Below, piece by piece: positions 34,265 to 42,234 of a stretch of 51,025 bases of DNA. The DNA lies in contig NZ_MSQB01000032.1 in assembly GCF_002149965.1 (NCBI RefSeq), positions 1 through 51,025 of the forward strand. The letters run 5' to 3'. The position numbers and the translations under genes were made by a program. How positions within the stretch are numbered: position 1 is the stretch's first letter; the number at the start of each line of letters is the position of its first letter. Source of the DNA: Novosphingobium panipatense. Its GTDB lineage: Bacteria; Pseudomonadota; Alphaproteobacteria; Sphingomonadales; Sphingomonadaceae. The notes beneath the pieces were generated by a model. The model was given only the letters and a program-made list of their open reading frames with translations. It was not told where the DNA came from and did no database searches.

Positions 34265-35990
34265 TTCCGCGGGCCCATATCTCTGTATCCATCAGTCTGA
34301 CGATCCGGCTGCATTCCCGTCCCCTGAAGGGAGTCGGATCGTCCAGAACGGCTTCGACGGCAGCGATATCGATCACGCCTGCCGCGGCCAACAGGCCGCC
34401 GAGCAGCCGATCGCGGATCATTTCGCGGTTGGCCTCGTAGAGCTGCACGATATAGCTGTCCGGGATGCCCTTGCTGCGCCGCCACACCACTTCGTGGGGC
34501 AGCATGTCCGAGAAAGCGCGGCGGGCGATGGCCCGATTGCATCCGCGCTCGACCCATTGCCATAGCGCTACCGACAGGCAGTGTTCGATGAGCGGCTGGC
34601 TCACGAGCGGAGACACGACATTCGATTTGGCGCCATGGGGCCCGTCCTCCATGAAACTCTGGGCGCCGATGAGCTGCGCGATCTGGGCAGACCGGCCCGG
34701 TCGCGGCGGAATACCGGCCAACAGCCATGGATGCAGCGGTGAGCGATGCGCTGCGGCGACGGCTTCCGGCGACAACATCTGCTCGGCGGCGGACCAGCGG
34801 TAAGGCCGCGACCGCTCCCAGGCACGCCGGGCGGCTTTTCTTGCTACCCGCCATGCAGAGGCATGGGTAAGTGCTGCTATCTCGTTGCAGGTTTGCAGGA
34901 ACGCGCGTGGCCCCTGCCGATCAAGCAGGCAATCCGCGGCGGGCGAAGCCGACTGCAGCGAGCAGAACACATTGTCGCCGCCGCCGCCGTCGACGATCGT
35001 GTCGCATCCGAGCTCTTCAGCGATGTCTCCTGCCGTCCGGTAGAGCATCTGTTCGAAGCTGCGGGCCACCGGTCGCGGCAGACTCGTTGTAGCCGGCAGG
35101 TCCAGCAGCAGCGAGCCTTCATTCATTCTCCTCTCGGCAAGAGCGAGCTTGAGGCGCTCACAGGCTGCACGGGCATAGATGCGTTCGTCACCGGCTGAAG
35201 CCGGGGCGACGAGGTTGAGGCAAGCGACGTCCCGGCCATTGGCGGTCAGCGCAGCAGCAACGATCGAGGAATCAAGCCCTCCCGAGAGCATGACAAGGCA
35301 TCGATCTGCGTCATGGGTTTTGGTCTGTACGCAGCGGATTGCTTCCTCGCGAAGCCTTGCTGCGGCTTCCTCGGGCTCCGGCAGGACTCTGGCCGCAAGC
35401 ACGAAATCCCATGGCGACCAGAGGATACGATGCTCGGGCTTGCCGCCGAGGAAACGGACGAGTTCGCCGCCGCGCACTTCGCAGACGTCGTCGATGCAGG
35501 TTTCCCGCAGCCGCATGTCGGCAAACACAAGTTGCCGGGCAACCGCGTCGTAGTCGATGGACCATGACCATTCCGTGCCAAGTTGCAAGGTGCCGATGTC
35601 GGAGGCGAGATGCGCATGCTCGGCGGCGGCGCGATAGAGACAGGGCAGCGTACCGAACGGGCTGCGCAGTATGGCTACGCTTCCGGCAAGCGGTATCAGC
35701 GCGACGTAGTCGCCCCAATACTGGTCGATCAGGTGTCTGCCGCCGCTCACCAGGATTTGCTCCGCCTCGGTTCCGGGCAGAGACAGCACCCGCTTCGCGC
35801 TGCCCTGCGCAAACAGCGAACCGAAAATGCAGCCCGATTGTCCGATCGGGATTGTTTTGGACGGCGCGTTGCCTGCTGCGAGCAGTCCCGGGCGATCCAG
35901 AACGATGGCAAGGCCGGCACGGCGGACTTTTTCACGCAGGTGGTGTTGCCGGTCCTCGCCTAGCCCGACGGCGATGAGATACTTCTGCAT
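34149..35990 (-). CDS. Lasso peptide cyclase (asparagine synthetase-like C protein)
   Basis: 613 residues from the ATG at 35990, which overlaps the B stop (TAATG). An N-terminal glutaminase-like fold without the catalytic Cys2 of asparagine synthetase, then the ATP-pyrophosphatase domain with SGGLDSS at 236-242, VDGGGGDNVFC, and RRAFSDMLPHEVVWRRSKG. The family adenylates an Asp/Glu side chain in the core peptide and closes the ring on the Gly1 amine. The Pro/Ala-rich C-terminal tail lies in the region shared with the isopeptidase gene. Confidence 0.93.
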   Translation of the reverse strand: MQKYLIAVGLGEDRQHHLREKVRRAGLAIVLDRPGLLAAGNAPSKTIPIGQSGCIFGSLFAQGSAKRVLSLPGTEAEQILVSGGRHLIDQYWGDYVALIPLAGSVAILRSPFGTLPCLYRAAAEHAHLASDIGTLQLGTEWSWSIDYDAVARQLVFADMRLRETCIDDVCEVRGGELVRFLGGKPEHRILWSPWDFVLAARVLPEPEEAAARLREEAIRCVQTKTHDADRCLVMLSGGLDSSIVAAALTANGRDVACLNLVAPASAGDERIYARAACERLKLALAERRMNEGSLLLDLPATTSLPRPVARSFEQMLYRTAGDIAEELGCDTIVDGGGGDNVFCSLQSASPAADCLLDRQGPRAFLQTCNEIAALTHASAWRVARKAARRAWERSRPYRWSAAEQMLSPEAVAAAHRSPLHPWLLAGIPPRPGRSAQIAQLIGAQSFMEDGPHGAKSNVVSPLVSQPLIEHCLSVALWQWVERGCNRAIARRAFSDMLPHEVVWRRSKGIPDSYIVQLYEANREMIRDRLLGGLLAAAGVIDIAAVEAVLDDPTPFRGRECSRIVRLMDTEIWARGIRDSSRFLPSAPCAQAPASERTAPVSQAPDLHDPAARS

Positions 35991-36658
35991 TACAGCACCG
36001 CGATCGGCGTGTAGTGGGCGGCGATCTCCAGTCGCTCGTTGACCAGCACATCTCGCCACTGAACCCAGGCATGGGCGCGGAACGGCGGCATGCCGACGGC
36101 GATCACGACATCGGCGGGGACGCCGGCTGCATGGAGGCTGTGCGCCGCCGCGATCGCATAAGGCAGGCACAGGTCATGGGAACCGAACATGCGGGCGCAG
36201 GTCTCCTGCGCGCGGGCAATCGCAGCAAGAGCTTGCGGTGCGGTGTCGGGGCCTGCCTCTCGATCCCGTGTCGCCGCGGCCTTGCAGCGCGCGAGAGTTG
36301 TTGCCGTAGCCGGTAGACCTCGCAGCCGCAGGCTCGCCCGCGCACGGAGCAAATGCCAGGTGAGGGCGGCGACGTCACGTGGGCGCGAGGGGCAGGGCGT
36401 CTGGTCGAAAGCGCTGTGATGCGCGGGTTCTGCGGTGCACGGTGCAAGGCTCAGCGGCGCATCGTCCGGAACGATGATCTGCGCCTTTACCAGAACGTCC
36501 CGCTCGGAGCGCGAAATCGGATGACCCGCCAACGCCCGCCTGAAGACATCTTCCGCGTCGTTCGACAGGCCGAAATAGCGATCGGCGTGCAGGTCGAGAA
36601 AGACGATGCGATCACCAAGCTCACAGAACGATAGGCCGCCGCGCAGCGATGTCGACAT
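35990..36658 (-). CDS. Lasso peptide B protein: RRE fused to transglutaminase-like protease
   Basis: 222 residues from the ATG at 36658. Residues 1-75 form a PqqD-like leader-recognition element (LSFCELGDRIVFLDLHADRY, LSNDAEDVFRRAL); 95-222 are the B2 leader peptidase with Cys164 (SHDLCLPYA), His196 (RAHAWVQW) and Asp203 (WRDVLVNE). Binds the precursor leader and cleaves it before the core. The two parts are separate genes in actinobacteria and fused in proteobacteria, as here. Stop overlaps the cyclase start. Confidence 0.93.
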   Translation of the reverse strand: MSTSLRGGLSFCELGDRIVFLDLHADRYFGLSNDAEDVFRRALAGHPISRSERDVLVKAQIIVPDDAPLSLAPCTAEPAHHSAFDQTPCPSRPRDVAALTWHLLRARASLRLRGLPATATTLARCKAAATRDREAGPDTAPQALAAIARAQETCARMFGSHDLCLPYAIAAAHSLHAAGVPADVVIAVGMPPFRAHAWVQWRDVLVNERLEIAAHYTPIAVL

Positions 36659-36690
36659 GATGCTTTTTCCCGTACAATGTCCTGAGCAGA

Positions 36691-36718
36691 AGGATGCGCG
36701 GCCGCGGCCGCGCATCCT
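36691..36718 (-). promoter_or_regulatory. Palindromic hairpin between precursor and B genes
   Basis: A 28-bp perfect palindrome beginning AGGATGCGCGGCC, 7 bp below the precursor stop and 32 bp above the B start. It can act as partial terminator or 3' end stabiliser, keeping precursor mRNA in excess over B and C, a layout known for lasso operons. Confidence 0.7.
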
Positions 36719-36724
36719 CGTGGG

Positions 36725-36844
36725 TCAGTCGTCCGTGAGACCCGGCTGCTCGAGAGCCAGCACGAGATCGTTGCCCTGGCCGATCGGGCCCCTGGTTTCG
36801 ACGCTGGCGGCGCCCAGGTCGATGACGGTGTCTTCTTGTTCCAT
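36725..36844 (-). CDS. Lasso peptide precursor (A)
   Basis: 39 residues, ribosome site GAAGGAGAC 6 bp upstream. The leader is residues 1-18 (MEQEDTVIDLGAASVETR), with the conserved DLG...ETR motif and Thr17 at position -2. The core is residues 19-39: predicted 8-residue ring GPIGQGND closed between Gly1 and Asp8, and 13-residue tail LVLALEQPGLTDD. Length, Gly1, Asp8 and the acidic DD end resemble sphingonodin-type lasso peptides of sphingomonads, but the tail is different. Too short for routine gene calling; found by position next to B. Plug residues in the tail cannot be fixed from sequence alone. Confidence 0.9.
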   Translation of the reverse strand: MEQEDTVIDLGAASVETRGPIGQGNDLVLALEQPGLTDD

Positions 36845-36906
36845 GTCAGTCTCCTTCTTCAAGCACCGCGACATTGCGGCCGGAACAAGGTGACTCGAAT
36901 TATTGG

Positions 36907-36934
36907 TTATAAAAAATTTATAATATTGTTATAA
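36907..36934. promoter_or_regulatory. Three phased TTATAA boxes in the lasso promoter
   Basis: TTATAA at 36907-36912, 36918-36923 and 36929-36934, exactly 11 bp apart, in the AT-rich gap between the GntR gene and the precursor. One helical turn spacing suggests cooperative binding of a regulator, most simply the adjacent GntR protein; some could also serve as -10 boxes. Confidence 0.5.
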
Positions 36935-36958
36935 TGCAAATATATTTTCCAATATAAT

Positions 36959-37573
36959 TCAGTCTGTATTGTAAATTTCTGAAACTAACTTCCGCACATT
37001 CGCTATTCTCCTGCTGTGGTAGATTCTGAGATTTCTTATGCATGCGTTTCTGGTTTCGTATTTGATGTCGTTGATTGACTTAAGTTCCTCGATGACGTCG
37101 CCGAACACTATGGCTTCCGCTGCGCGGGCGCTCGCGAGCCGGTTGTTGATCGTGACGAACTGGGCGAAAAGTTCCGGTCGCTGCGACGAATCGGCGATCG
37201 CGAGAAACAGGGCCGCGGCGCTCTCGGCATAGGGCGCAGCAGGCATCGAGATCGGCAGTGTGGAGATCGGCAGTGTAGGCTCCCTGCTGCCCGTCGCGGT
37301 GAGCACCAGCCGCAGCAGCTCGAAGTGCAGGCGATAGAGATCGATAAGGATCGTCTCCGTCATAACCGGCAGGTGAAAGCCCGTGTTGAGCCGGATCTCG
37401 ACTAGCCGCTCGCCTGCAAGCCGCAGCAAGGCCTCGCGTACCGGCGTGAGGCCGGAAACGAGATCTTCTGCTAGCCTCGCGGGATCGAGCCGCTCGCCGG
37501 GGGGGATAGTTCCCGACAGCAGCAGGCGTTTCAGGTCGTCGTACGCCTGTCTTGAGCGCGGGCCCGCGTTCAT
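36959..37573 (-). CDS. GntR-family transcriptional regulator of the lasso locus
   Basis: 204 residues. N-terminal winged HTH (AYDDLKRLLLSGTIPPGERL, LAEDLVSGLTPVREALLRLA) and a helical FCD-like effector domain (IDLYRLHFELLRLVL...). Residues 101-110 hold a tandem LPIST/LPISM, a 12-nt duplication in the gene. Lies 114 bp upstream of the lasso precursor and 54 bp downstream of luxI, all on the same strand. Genes of this type accompany many sphingomonad lasso loci. Effector unknown. Confidence 0.85.
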   Translation of the reverse strand: MNAGPRSRQAYDDLKRLLLSGTIPPGERLDPARLAEDLVSGLTPVREALLRLAGERLVEIRLNTGFHLPVMTETILIDLYRLHFELLRLVLTATGSREPTLPISTLPISMPAAPYAESAAALFLAIADSSQRPELFAQFVTINNRLASARAAEAIVFGDVIEELKSINDIKYETRNACIRNLRIYHSRRIANVRKLVSEIYNTD

Positions 37574-37627
37574 CTCCCGTCTCGTCGCCCGACCGGATAC
37601 AGGGCGCCGGTGGTGAGTTGGCGGCGC

Positions 37628-38266
37628 TCAGCGCAAGACATCGTATGTCTCCCGGCACGGGGCAGGTACGTTGCGGCCGCAGCACTGCAGCCGCGCCGGG
37701 GTATCTTCGTCGATCTCGATGACCATGGCGGCGATCTCGATGACGATGGTGGCAAGTGTGCGCGTGCCGAACGCCTTGGGTGTCCCGAGCGGGCGGCACC
37801 GCCAGCCGAACGATACGATCTGGCGCATCCATGGAACCTCGGCGACGCCGGTAGAACGCTCGATGCCGCATCTCAGCGCAAATGCCACGAGGGCGTGGAT
37901 CAGTTCGTCGCCGTCGCGTCGGCACCGCGCGGCGCCGGATCGTCGCTCCAGGCAAAAGCGGGTGATCTCCATCGTCGAGGGACCGCGCGGGATATCCTCA
38001 TCGCAAAGCCCGGCGAACAGGGCAGCGACAAGATGCGGCCTCGTGGTCGGCAGCAGGCGGGCCGAGGCACGGTGCCCGCCAGCCTCGCCGCTCAGCACCA
38101 AAAAAGTGGCAGGCTCCATGTCGAATTCATCGAGTTCGAAGCGGCCGGCAAGCACCGGTAGGTCCCAATGCAGCAGATCGATGAAGACGCGCTTGCGGGC
38201 CTCGAACATGCTGCGCAGGATCGTCAGTTCGGCAGCGGCGGGGGCATTGGGCAGACAATGGATCAT
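37628..38266 (-). CDS. LuxI-family N-acyl-homoserine lactone synthase
   Basis: 212 residues from the ATG at 38266 with an excellent AAAGGAGG 6 bp upstream. Invariant residues line up: R24, F28, W34 (EARKRVFIDLLHW), acidic D46/D49 (ELDEFD), R70 (HRASARLLPT), E100 and R103 (MEITRFCLE). Makes an acyl-homoserine lactone from SAM and acyl-ACP; chain length cannot be read. Follows luxR by 74 bp and precedes gntR and the lasso operon. Confidence 0.9.
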   Translation of the reverse strand: MIHCLPNAPAAAELTILRSMFEARKRVFIDLLHWDLPVLAGRFELDEFDMEPATFLVLSGEAGGHRASARLLPTTRPHLVAALFAGLCDEDIPRGPSTMEITRFCLERRSGAARCRRDGDELIHALVAFALRCGIERSTGVAEVPWMRQIVSFGWRCRPLGTPKAFGTRTLATIVIEIAAMVIEIDEDTPARLQCCGRNVPAPCRETYDVLR

Positions 38267-38340
38267 TGCAAACCTCCTTTGCGAAAAGGTTCGCGATCCT
38301 GCCTGTCGCACGGCGCTTTGCGGTAGGGACGGAACCGTGC

Positions 38341-39096
38341 CTACCGGGCGCAGCGGACCTCGTGATAGCTGATCGCTCCGCCGCGACATGCGAGGAACAC
38401 TGCCTGTGGCCTTCTCACCGCACCCAGCCGGGCACAGGCGCCGCTGATATGGCGCCTCACGCTCCCTTCCCGGATCCCGAGGATCTGGCCGATTTCCCAA
38501 TCGGTCTTTCCGGCAGCTACCCAGGCGAGGCACTCGCGTTGCCTCCTGGTGAGCGGAGCGCTGCGCATTTGTTCGATAAATTCCCGGTAGCCGACCAGCC
38601 GGCGTGCGGCTTTGAGCGCATCGTCCGCGATCAGCCTGGCCAAGATGAGGCCGTCGTCGTCGAGCTTGCGTCCAGGGACCGCTGCAAACGAGCACGAAGC
38701 CTGGATTTCTCCAGGCATATGCGCGGGCACCGTGAAGCCCTCGCCAAGCCCGTGGCGGTGTGCCAGTTCCATGATTCGGTGGTCGGTACGGCTGAATTCG
38801 ATGTACTGTCCCGCCTCGCTCCACAGGAACGCCTCGCGCGTGCGGCCTACCGCCCGGTGGACGGGGTCGCGGCTGCCGAGATGGTTGTCGTCATAGAAAC
38901 GGACCCAGGTTTGCGGATAGTTGCACAGCCGCAGGGCCTTGTTCCGTTCTTCGCTCCAGTCGACATGGTGACCGAGCGCATAATAGTCGCAGCCAATCGA
39001 ACGCGTGATCTCGGCGAGTGCACTGTCCAGGTCCTCAAGGTTGGCCGCGTTCTCGATCCGCTTCTGGAAATTCCTGTATGTCCTTGTGAAGCCCAT
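38341..39096 (-). CDS. LuxR-family quorum-sensing regulator
   Basis: 251 residues from the ATG at 39096 (MGFTRTYRNFQ). Autoinducer-binding domain at 1-170 with YYALGHHVDW, NYPQTWVRFYDDNHLGSRDPV and LGEGFTVPAHMPG, then a LuxR HTH at about 185-240 (LTRRQRECLAWVAAGKTDWE, IREGSVRRHISGACARLG). Upstream of luxI on the same strand and divergent from the FseA-like gene, with a dyad in the shared promoter region. Confidence 0.92.
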   Translation of the reverse strand: MGFTRTYRNFQKRIENAANLEDLDSALAEITRSIGCDYYALGHHVDWSEERNKALRLCNYPQTWVRFYDDNHLGSRDPVHRAVGRTREAFLWSEAGQYIEFSRTDHRIMELAHRHGLGEGFTVPAHMPGEIQASCSFAAVPGRKLDDDGLILARLIADDALKAARRLVGYREFIEQMRSAPLTRRQRECLAWVAAGKTDWEIGQILGIREGSVRRHISGACARLGAVRRPQAVFLACRGGAISYHEVRCAR

Positions 39097-39215
39097 GCTT
39101 CGCCTCGGTTCGGCGCGACGTCTCAAGCCGCCTTTATGCACCGAACCGTCCCTTGCATGTTCAGGCACATCGGCCTCCGGCCTTCATTCCGGAACCGGCG
39201 CGCGATTGCAGATGG

Positions 39216-39232
39216 CGCTTATCCTATAAGCG
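39216..39232. promoter_or_regulatory. lux-box-like dyad
   Basis: CGCTTAT-CCT-ATAAGCG, a perfect 17-bp dyad, 40 bp before the start of the FseA-like gene and 120 bp before luxR. Size and position suit a LuxR-type binding site controlling the divergent genes. Confidence 0.5.
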
Positions 39233-39272
39233 GCAGGCCAAACCGCAAAACACAATTCGTAACAAAAGTGTC

Positions 39273-40083
39273 ATGAATTTCCCTGCGGTAGCGCCGCAAC
39301 CGATTGCCCGGATATCCGCTCTCCAGTCCCAATGGTTAGATCCGCGGCATTACCGCGCGCTTGCGGGGATGGACCGGGCTGCACTTGCATGGGAGTGGCT
39401 GCGGCGCGACCCGGGATATATCGACTGGTATGCGCGCGCGAGCGAGGTGACGCGTTCGGGATGGGACGGTAGCGCCGCCCGGGCGTGGGGGCTCCACTTT
39501 CGCCGAGAACCCCGAGGTCGCTGGGGAGGAGGCAAGGCTCATCTGGTCGGCCGAATTCGACCCCGGAACGATCGAGGTCGAGGCGGTGCCCGTCTCGCCC
39601 GGTAGCCGCGATGCGGTCGATCCTGCGGTATTCGGCAAGTGGCTGTCGGTAGCGTGCGGCGATGATCTGACGGAGCATGCCGTCATCAACGACGGGTTTC
39701 GCCGCATCAGGCTGGATGTCGTTGCCGGTTCGCTGATGCAGGGGCCGGTACTTCTGCGCTACCGGCTGGAAGGTATAGCGGCGCTGCGGCCCCGTGTCCT
39801 GCCGCTTCGGCGCCTTCTGGCGCTATGCACCCACCACCGCTTTGTCGCCTCGCTCTTTCCGCTCGATCCGAAGATGCCGCGTCTCATTGAAATGCTACGG
39901 GTCCACGACGGGCTTGGCGCCGGTGCCAGTCTCGGCGACCTTGCCGAAGCTCTGTACGGTATCGGGGGGCACGATGCTGACAGCGTGCGCAGATCCGATT
40001 CCCTGCGCTCGCGGGTCCGGCGCCTTGCCCGCGAGGCCCGCGCCATGGCCGCAGGCGGCTATCGGCGGCTCATGCGTAACTGA
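39273..40083 (+). CDS. FseA-like DUF6499/DUF2285 excision activator, split by a +1 frameshift
   Basis: Frame 3 (39273-39605) encodes the N-terminal DUF6499 part (YRALAGMDRAALAWEWLRRD, ARAWGLHF). Frame 1 (to 40083) encodes the rest, ENPEVAGEEARLIWSAEFDP followed by the DUF2285 HTH domain (LRVHDGLGAGASLGDLAEAL, RSRVRRLAREARAMAAGGYR). Joining at TTT/C gives 269 residues with continuous family sequence. In ICEMlSymR7A of Mesorhizobium the homologous activator FseA is made by programmed +1 frameshifting under TraR control and switches on the excisionase. Here luxR-luxI lie directly upstream. A simple indel or sequencing error remains possible. Confidence 0.75.
39495..39504 (+). other. Candidate +1 programmed frameshift site
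   Basis: CAC-TTT-CGC-C: tRNA-Phe (anticodon GAA) on UUU can slip forward to UUC with better pairing, after which GCC GAG AAC continues the DUF2285 gene. Both frames keep family sequence right up to this point. Confidence 0.6.
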
Positions 40084-40507
40084 CGCAGTCCAATGCTCTA
40101 AGCTGTCTTTTGCTGTTGGCCGGCTTTTTTGCGCCGGCTGGCGATAACGCCGGGCCGGGCGCGGGGACATTGTTAAGATCCCCGGAGGGTTCTGAACCGC
40201 GCTCGTCATGTCTGGAAGCGAATGCTGCGGGCCGGGTTCGACACCGGCTGCCTGGCTATCTCACTCGCCAGGCCCCACCGCCGAAGTGGTCGCTTGGGCC
40301 GGCCGGACCTTCCGTGCTGCCGCAGCGTTCGTCAGATTATCATTGATGGGGAAGGGAGCAACCGGCCTCGCGGCATGTTAATGCTGCCAAGCTCGGCGGC
40401 GGACCCACCCCCGGCCACGTTGATCTCGAGGCCGCCCTTCGCTGGACGGGCGGCCTCTTAGATTGCGGGCGCGGTCCGGCCGGTTGAGTATCCGCTGGAG
40501 GCAGAAG
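40084..40507. other. Intergenic region between the FseA-like gene and AbiEii
   Basis: No gene. Contains CCGGGTTCGACACCGGC (40232-40248), also present at 11619, and a strong terminator at 40428-40457. Confidence 0.4.
40428..40457. terminator. Bidirectional terminator
   Basis: GAGGCCGCCC and GGGCGGCCTC pair perfectly around a 10-nt loop; it separates the convergent FseA-like gene and AbiE operon. Confidence 0.7.
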
Positions 40508-41377
40508 TTAATCGATGCGCCCCGCGATCGAGGCGGTCAGCTTTGTGAGGCGGGATTGAAAGAATCGCACGCTCCAAAGACCGACCGATTTCGCCTCTGC
40601 GGGTCGCAGGAAGCGCATCACATCGGCGCTTGCTTCCTGCCAATCGATCGCTTCGATTTTGACGGCAAGGGCTTCCTCGAGCCAGGCTGCATCGACGGCG
40701 AGGCCTGCATCGCCGGACCACGGGCCGGCCTGGCGGAGCGCTGCCTGTAGAAGGGTTAGGTTTGGCGCTGTCCCGCCCGCCACGTACCAGGAAAAATCGA
40801 ACCAGTCCCTCCCCTTGAGGTACGGCTGGCACAGCATGGCATGGATCTTGAGCGCCAGGTTGGATGACAGATCCTGGTGGCGGACCTCGTAATCTGCCGG
40901 GAAATCAAGGAACGTCATCTCCTCGCCCGAACCCTCGGGCGGATTGACGTCGATTTCGAGCTTGATCTTGATCGTCTTGGGCCGGCCTGTTCCCGCAAAG
41001 GAGAGGTTGAGCTGGCTGGCAATGGAATCGTTCTTCAGCAGAGCTTGGCGGATCGGTCGGTCCATGCGCGACCTTGGGTCCGCTTCCAGCACGATACCGA
41101 ACTGTGCTGTCACCTCGATCAGCGCCCCAAGATAAGGCGCCCAGTCGAAGGCTGGGTCGGGCGAGCGCAGGAGGAAATCGAGATCCTCGGAAAAACGCGG
41201 CAGGCCATGCAGAATGCGCAGGCTCGTGCCGCCCTGAAACAGGGCCACCTTGAAGAAGCCGGCGCTCCACAGCGCGTAGAGCGCCACTTCCTGCAGGATT
41301 TCCTTGACCGCGTTCTCTTCCTCGAGCTCGCTGGTCGCTTCGTATTGCCGCAGCTTCTCGCGGATAATGTCGATCAT
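40508..41377 (-). CDS. abiEii: AbiEii/AbiGii-family nucleotidyltransferase toxin
   Basis: 289 residues from the ATG at 41377 overlapping the antitoxin stop (ATGA). Nucleotidyltransferase motifs: FQGGTSLRILHGLPRFSEDL (GGT and DxD-type acidic pair SEDLDF), KLEIDVNP with the third acidic residue, and the conserved LALKIHAMLCQPYLKGRDWF Lys/Arg-Asp motif. AbiE systems are type IV toxin-antitoxin pairs that cause abortive infection of phage and stabilise mobile elements. Confidence 0.9.
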   Translation of the reverse strand: MIDIIREKLRQYEATSELEEENAVKEILQEVALYALWSAGFFKVALFQGGTSLRILHGLPRFSEDLDFLLRSPDPAFDWAPYLGALIEVTAQFGIVLEADPRSRMDRPIRQALLKNDSIASQLNLSFAGTGRPKTIKIKLEIDVNPPEGSGEEMTFLDFPADYEVRHQDLSSNLALKIHAMLCQPYLKGRDWFDFSWYVAGGTAPNLTLLQAALRQAGPWSGDAGLAVDAAWLEEALAVKIEAIDWQEASADVMRFLRPAEAKSVGLWSVRFFQSRLTKLTASIAGRID

Positions 41378-42057
41378 GATTTGCTTCCGGTACACCTGTC
41401 GCGCTTCAGATCCATCACCGCAGCTTCCATTTCCTTCAGAAAGGCGTTTGCGGCCTTGTGCTTGTAGACCGGCCTGAGCCGGTCAAAATCCGCGCGGCTC
41501 AGCCTGGAGAGGTTTTCCTCACCGATCCGCATGCCATCGGTCACCCAGCCGAGGCCCGGCCATTCGATCTTGCGAAGGGCGACAATATCCATCAGCGCCC
41601 GTAGCGGCCGGGCGACGAAGGCGATGCTGCCGCCCGCCGCTGCACGATCAATCCCGGTGAGAAATTGATATCGGTTGATCGCCAGCGGATGGAAGGTGAA
41701 GGTCCCGAACTGTGCGGTCGGGATCTCGATCGTCTTGCGCGTCGGTACGACACTGGAAGTCATGAAGACGGCCTCGGGAATCCAGCCATGCCTGGACAGC
41801 GCGCTCTCGAAGGAGACGTAGCTTCCGGGCAACAGGCCCTGGGCGATGGAGAAGGGGTGAAGGTCGCCGCTGCGCATCGCCTCGGCCAATACATAGGCGC
41901 CCCGCCTCAGACGGATGAGGGAGCGGTCGGCCAGCGCCCGATTGACCAGACCGTAGCGACGCGCGTTGCTGCCGCCCAGCAGATCGGCAAGTTGGCTGTC
42001 ATGGATGACCCGGCTTGCAAAGCCGGAAGCCGCTACGGCGTCTGAGAGGCTGGACAT
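41374..42057 (-). CDS. abiEi: AbiEi-family antitoxin
   Basis: 227 residues from the ATG at 42057; the ORF upstream lacks conservation. N-terminal winged HTH (VIHDSQLADLLGGSNARRYG, LVNRALADRSLIRLRRGAYV) and the C-terminal AbiEi domain (SYVSFESALSRHGWIPEAVF, RPLRALMDIVALRKIEWPGL). Represses its own operon and neutralises AbiEii. A dyad lies 12 bp before the ATG. Confidence 0.88.
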   Translation of the reverse strand: MSSLSDAVAASGFASRVIHDSQLADLLGGSNARRYGLVNRALADRSLIRLRRGAYVLAEAMRSGDLHPFSIAQGLLPGSYVSFESALSRHGWIPEAVFMTSSVVPTRKTIEIPTAQFGTFTFHPLAINRYQFLTGIDRAAAGGSIAFVARPLRALMDIVALRKIEWPGLGWVTDGMRIGEENLSRLSRADFDRLRPVYKHKAANAFLKEMEAAVMDLKRDRCTGSKS

Positions 42058-42068
42058 AAATTCCAGAT

Positions 42069-42087
42069 ACTTCCGTTTGATGGAAGT
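42069..42087. promoter_or_regulatory. Dyad operator of the AbiE operon
   Basis: ACTTCC-N7-GGAAGT, perfect 6-bp arms, 12 bp upstream of abiEi; AbiEi antitoxins autoregulate through inverted repeats at this place. Confidence 0.5.
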
Positions 42088-42234
42088 TTTAAGAATTTGT
42101 TGAATCGCCTGAAAGGGCTTTTCGTAAGCCAGGCCCTGATGTCTCCGCCGTACCGCTGCGACGTCACGGTGAGCGGAGAGAGATGGGCCGGGGGCGAGAT
42201 CTTCGCGCGTAATTCCGGTATCCTGGAACAATCC

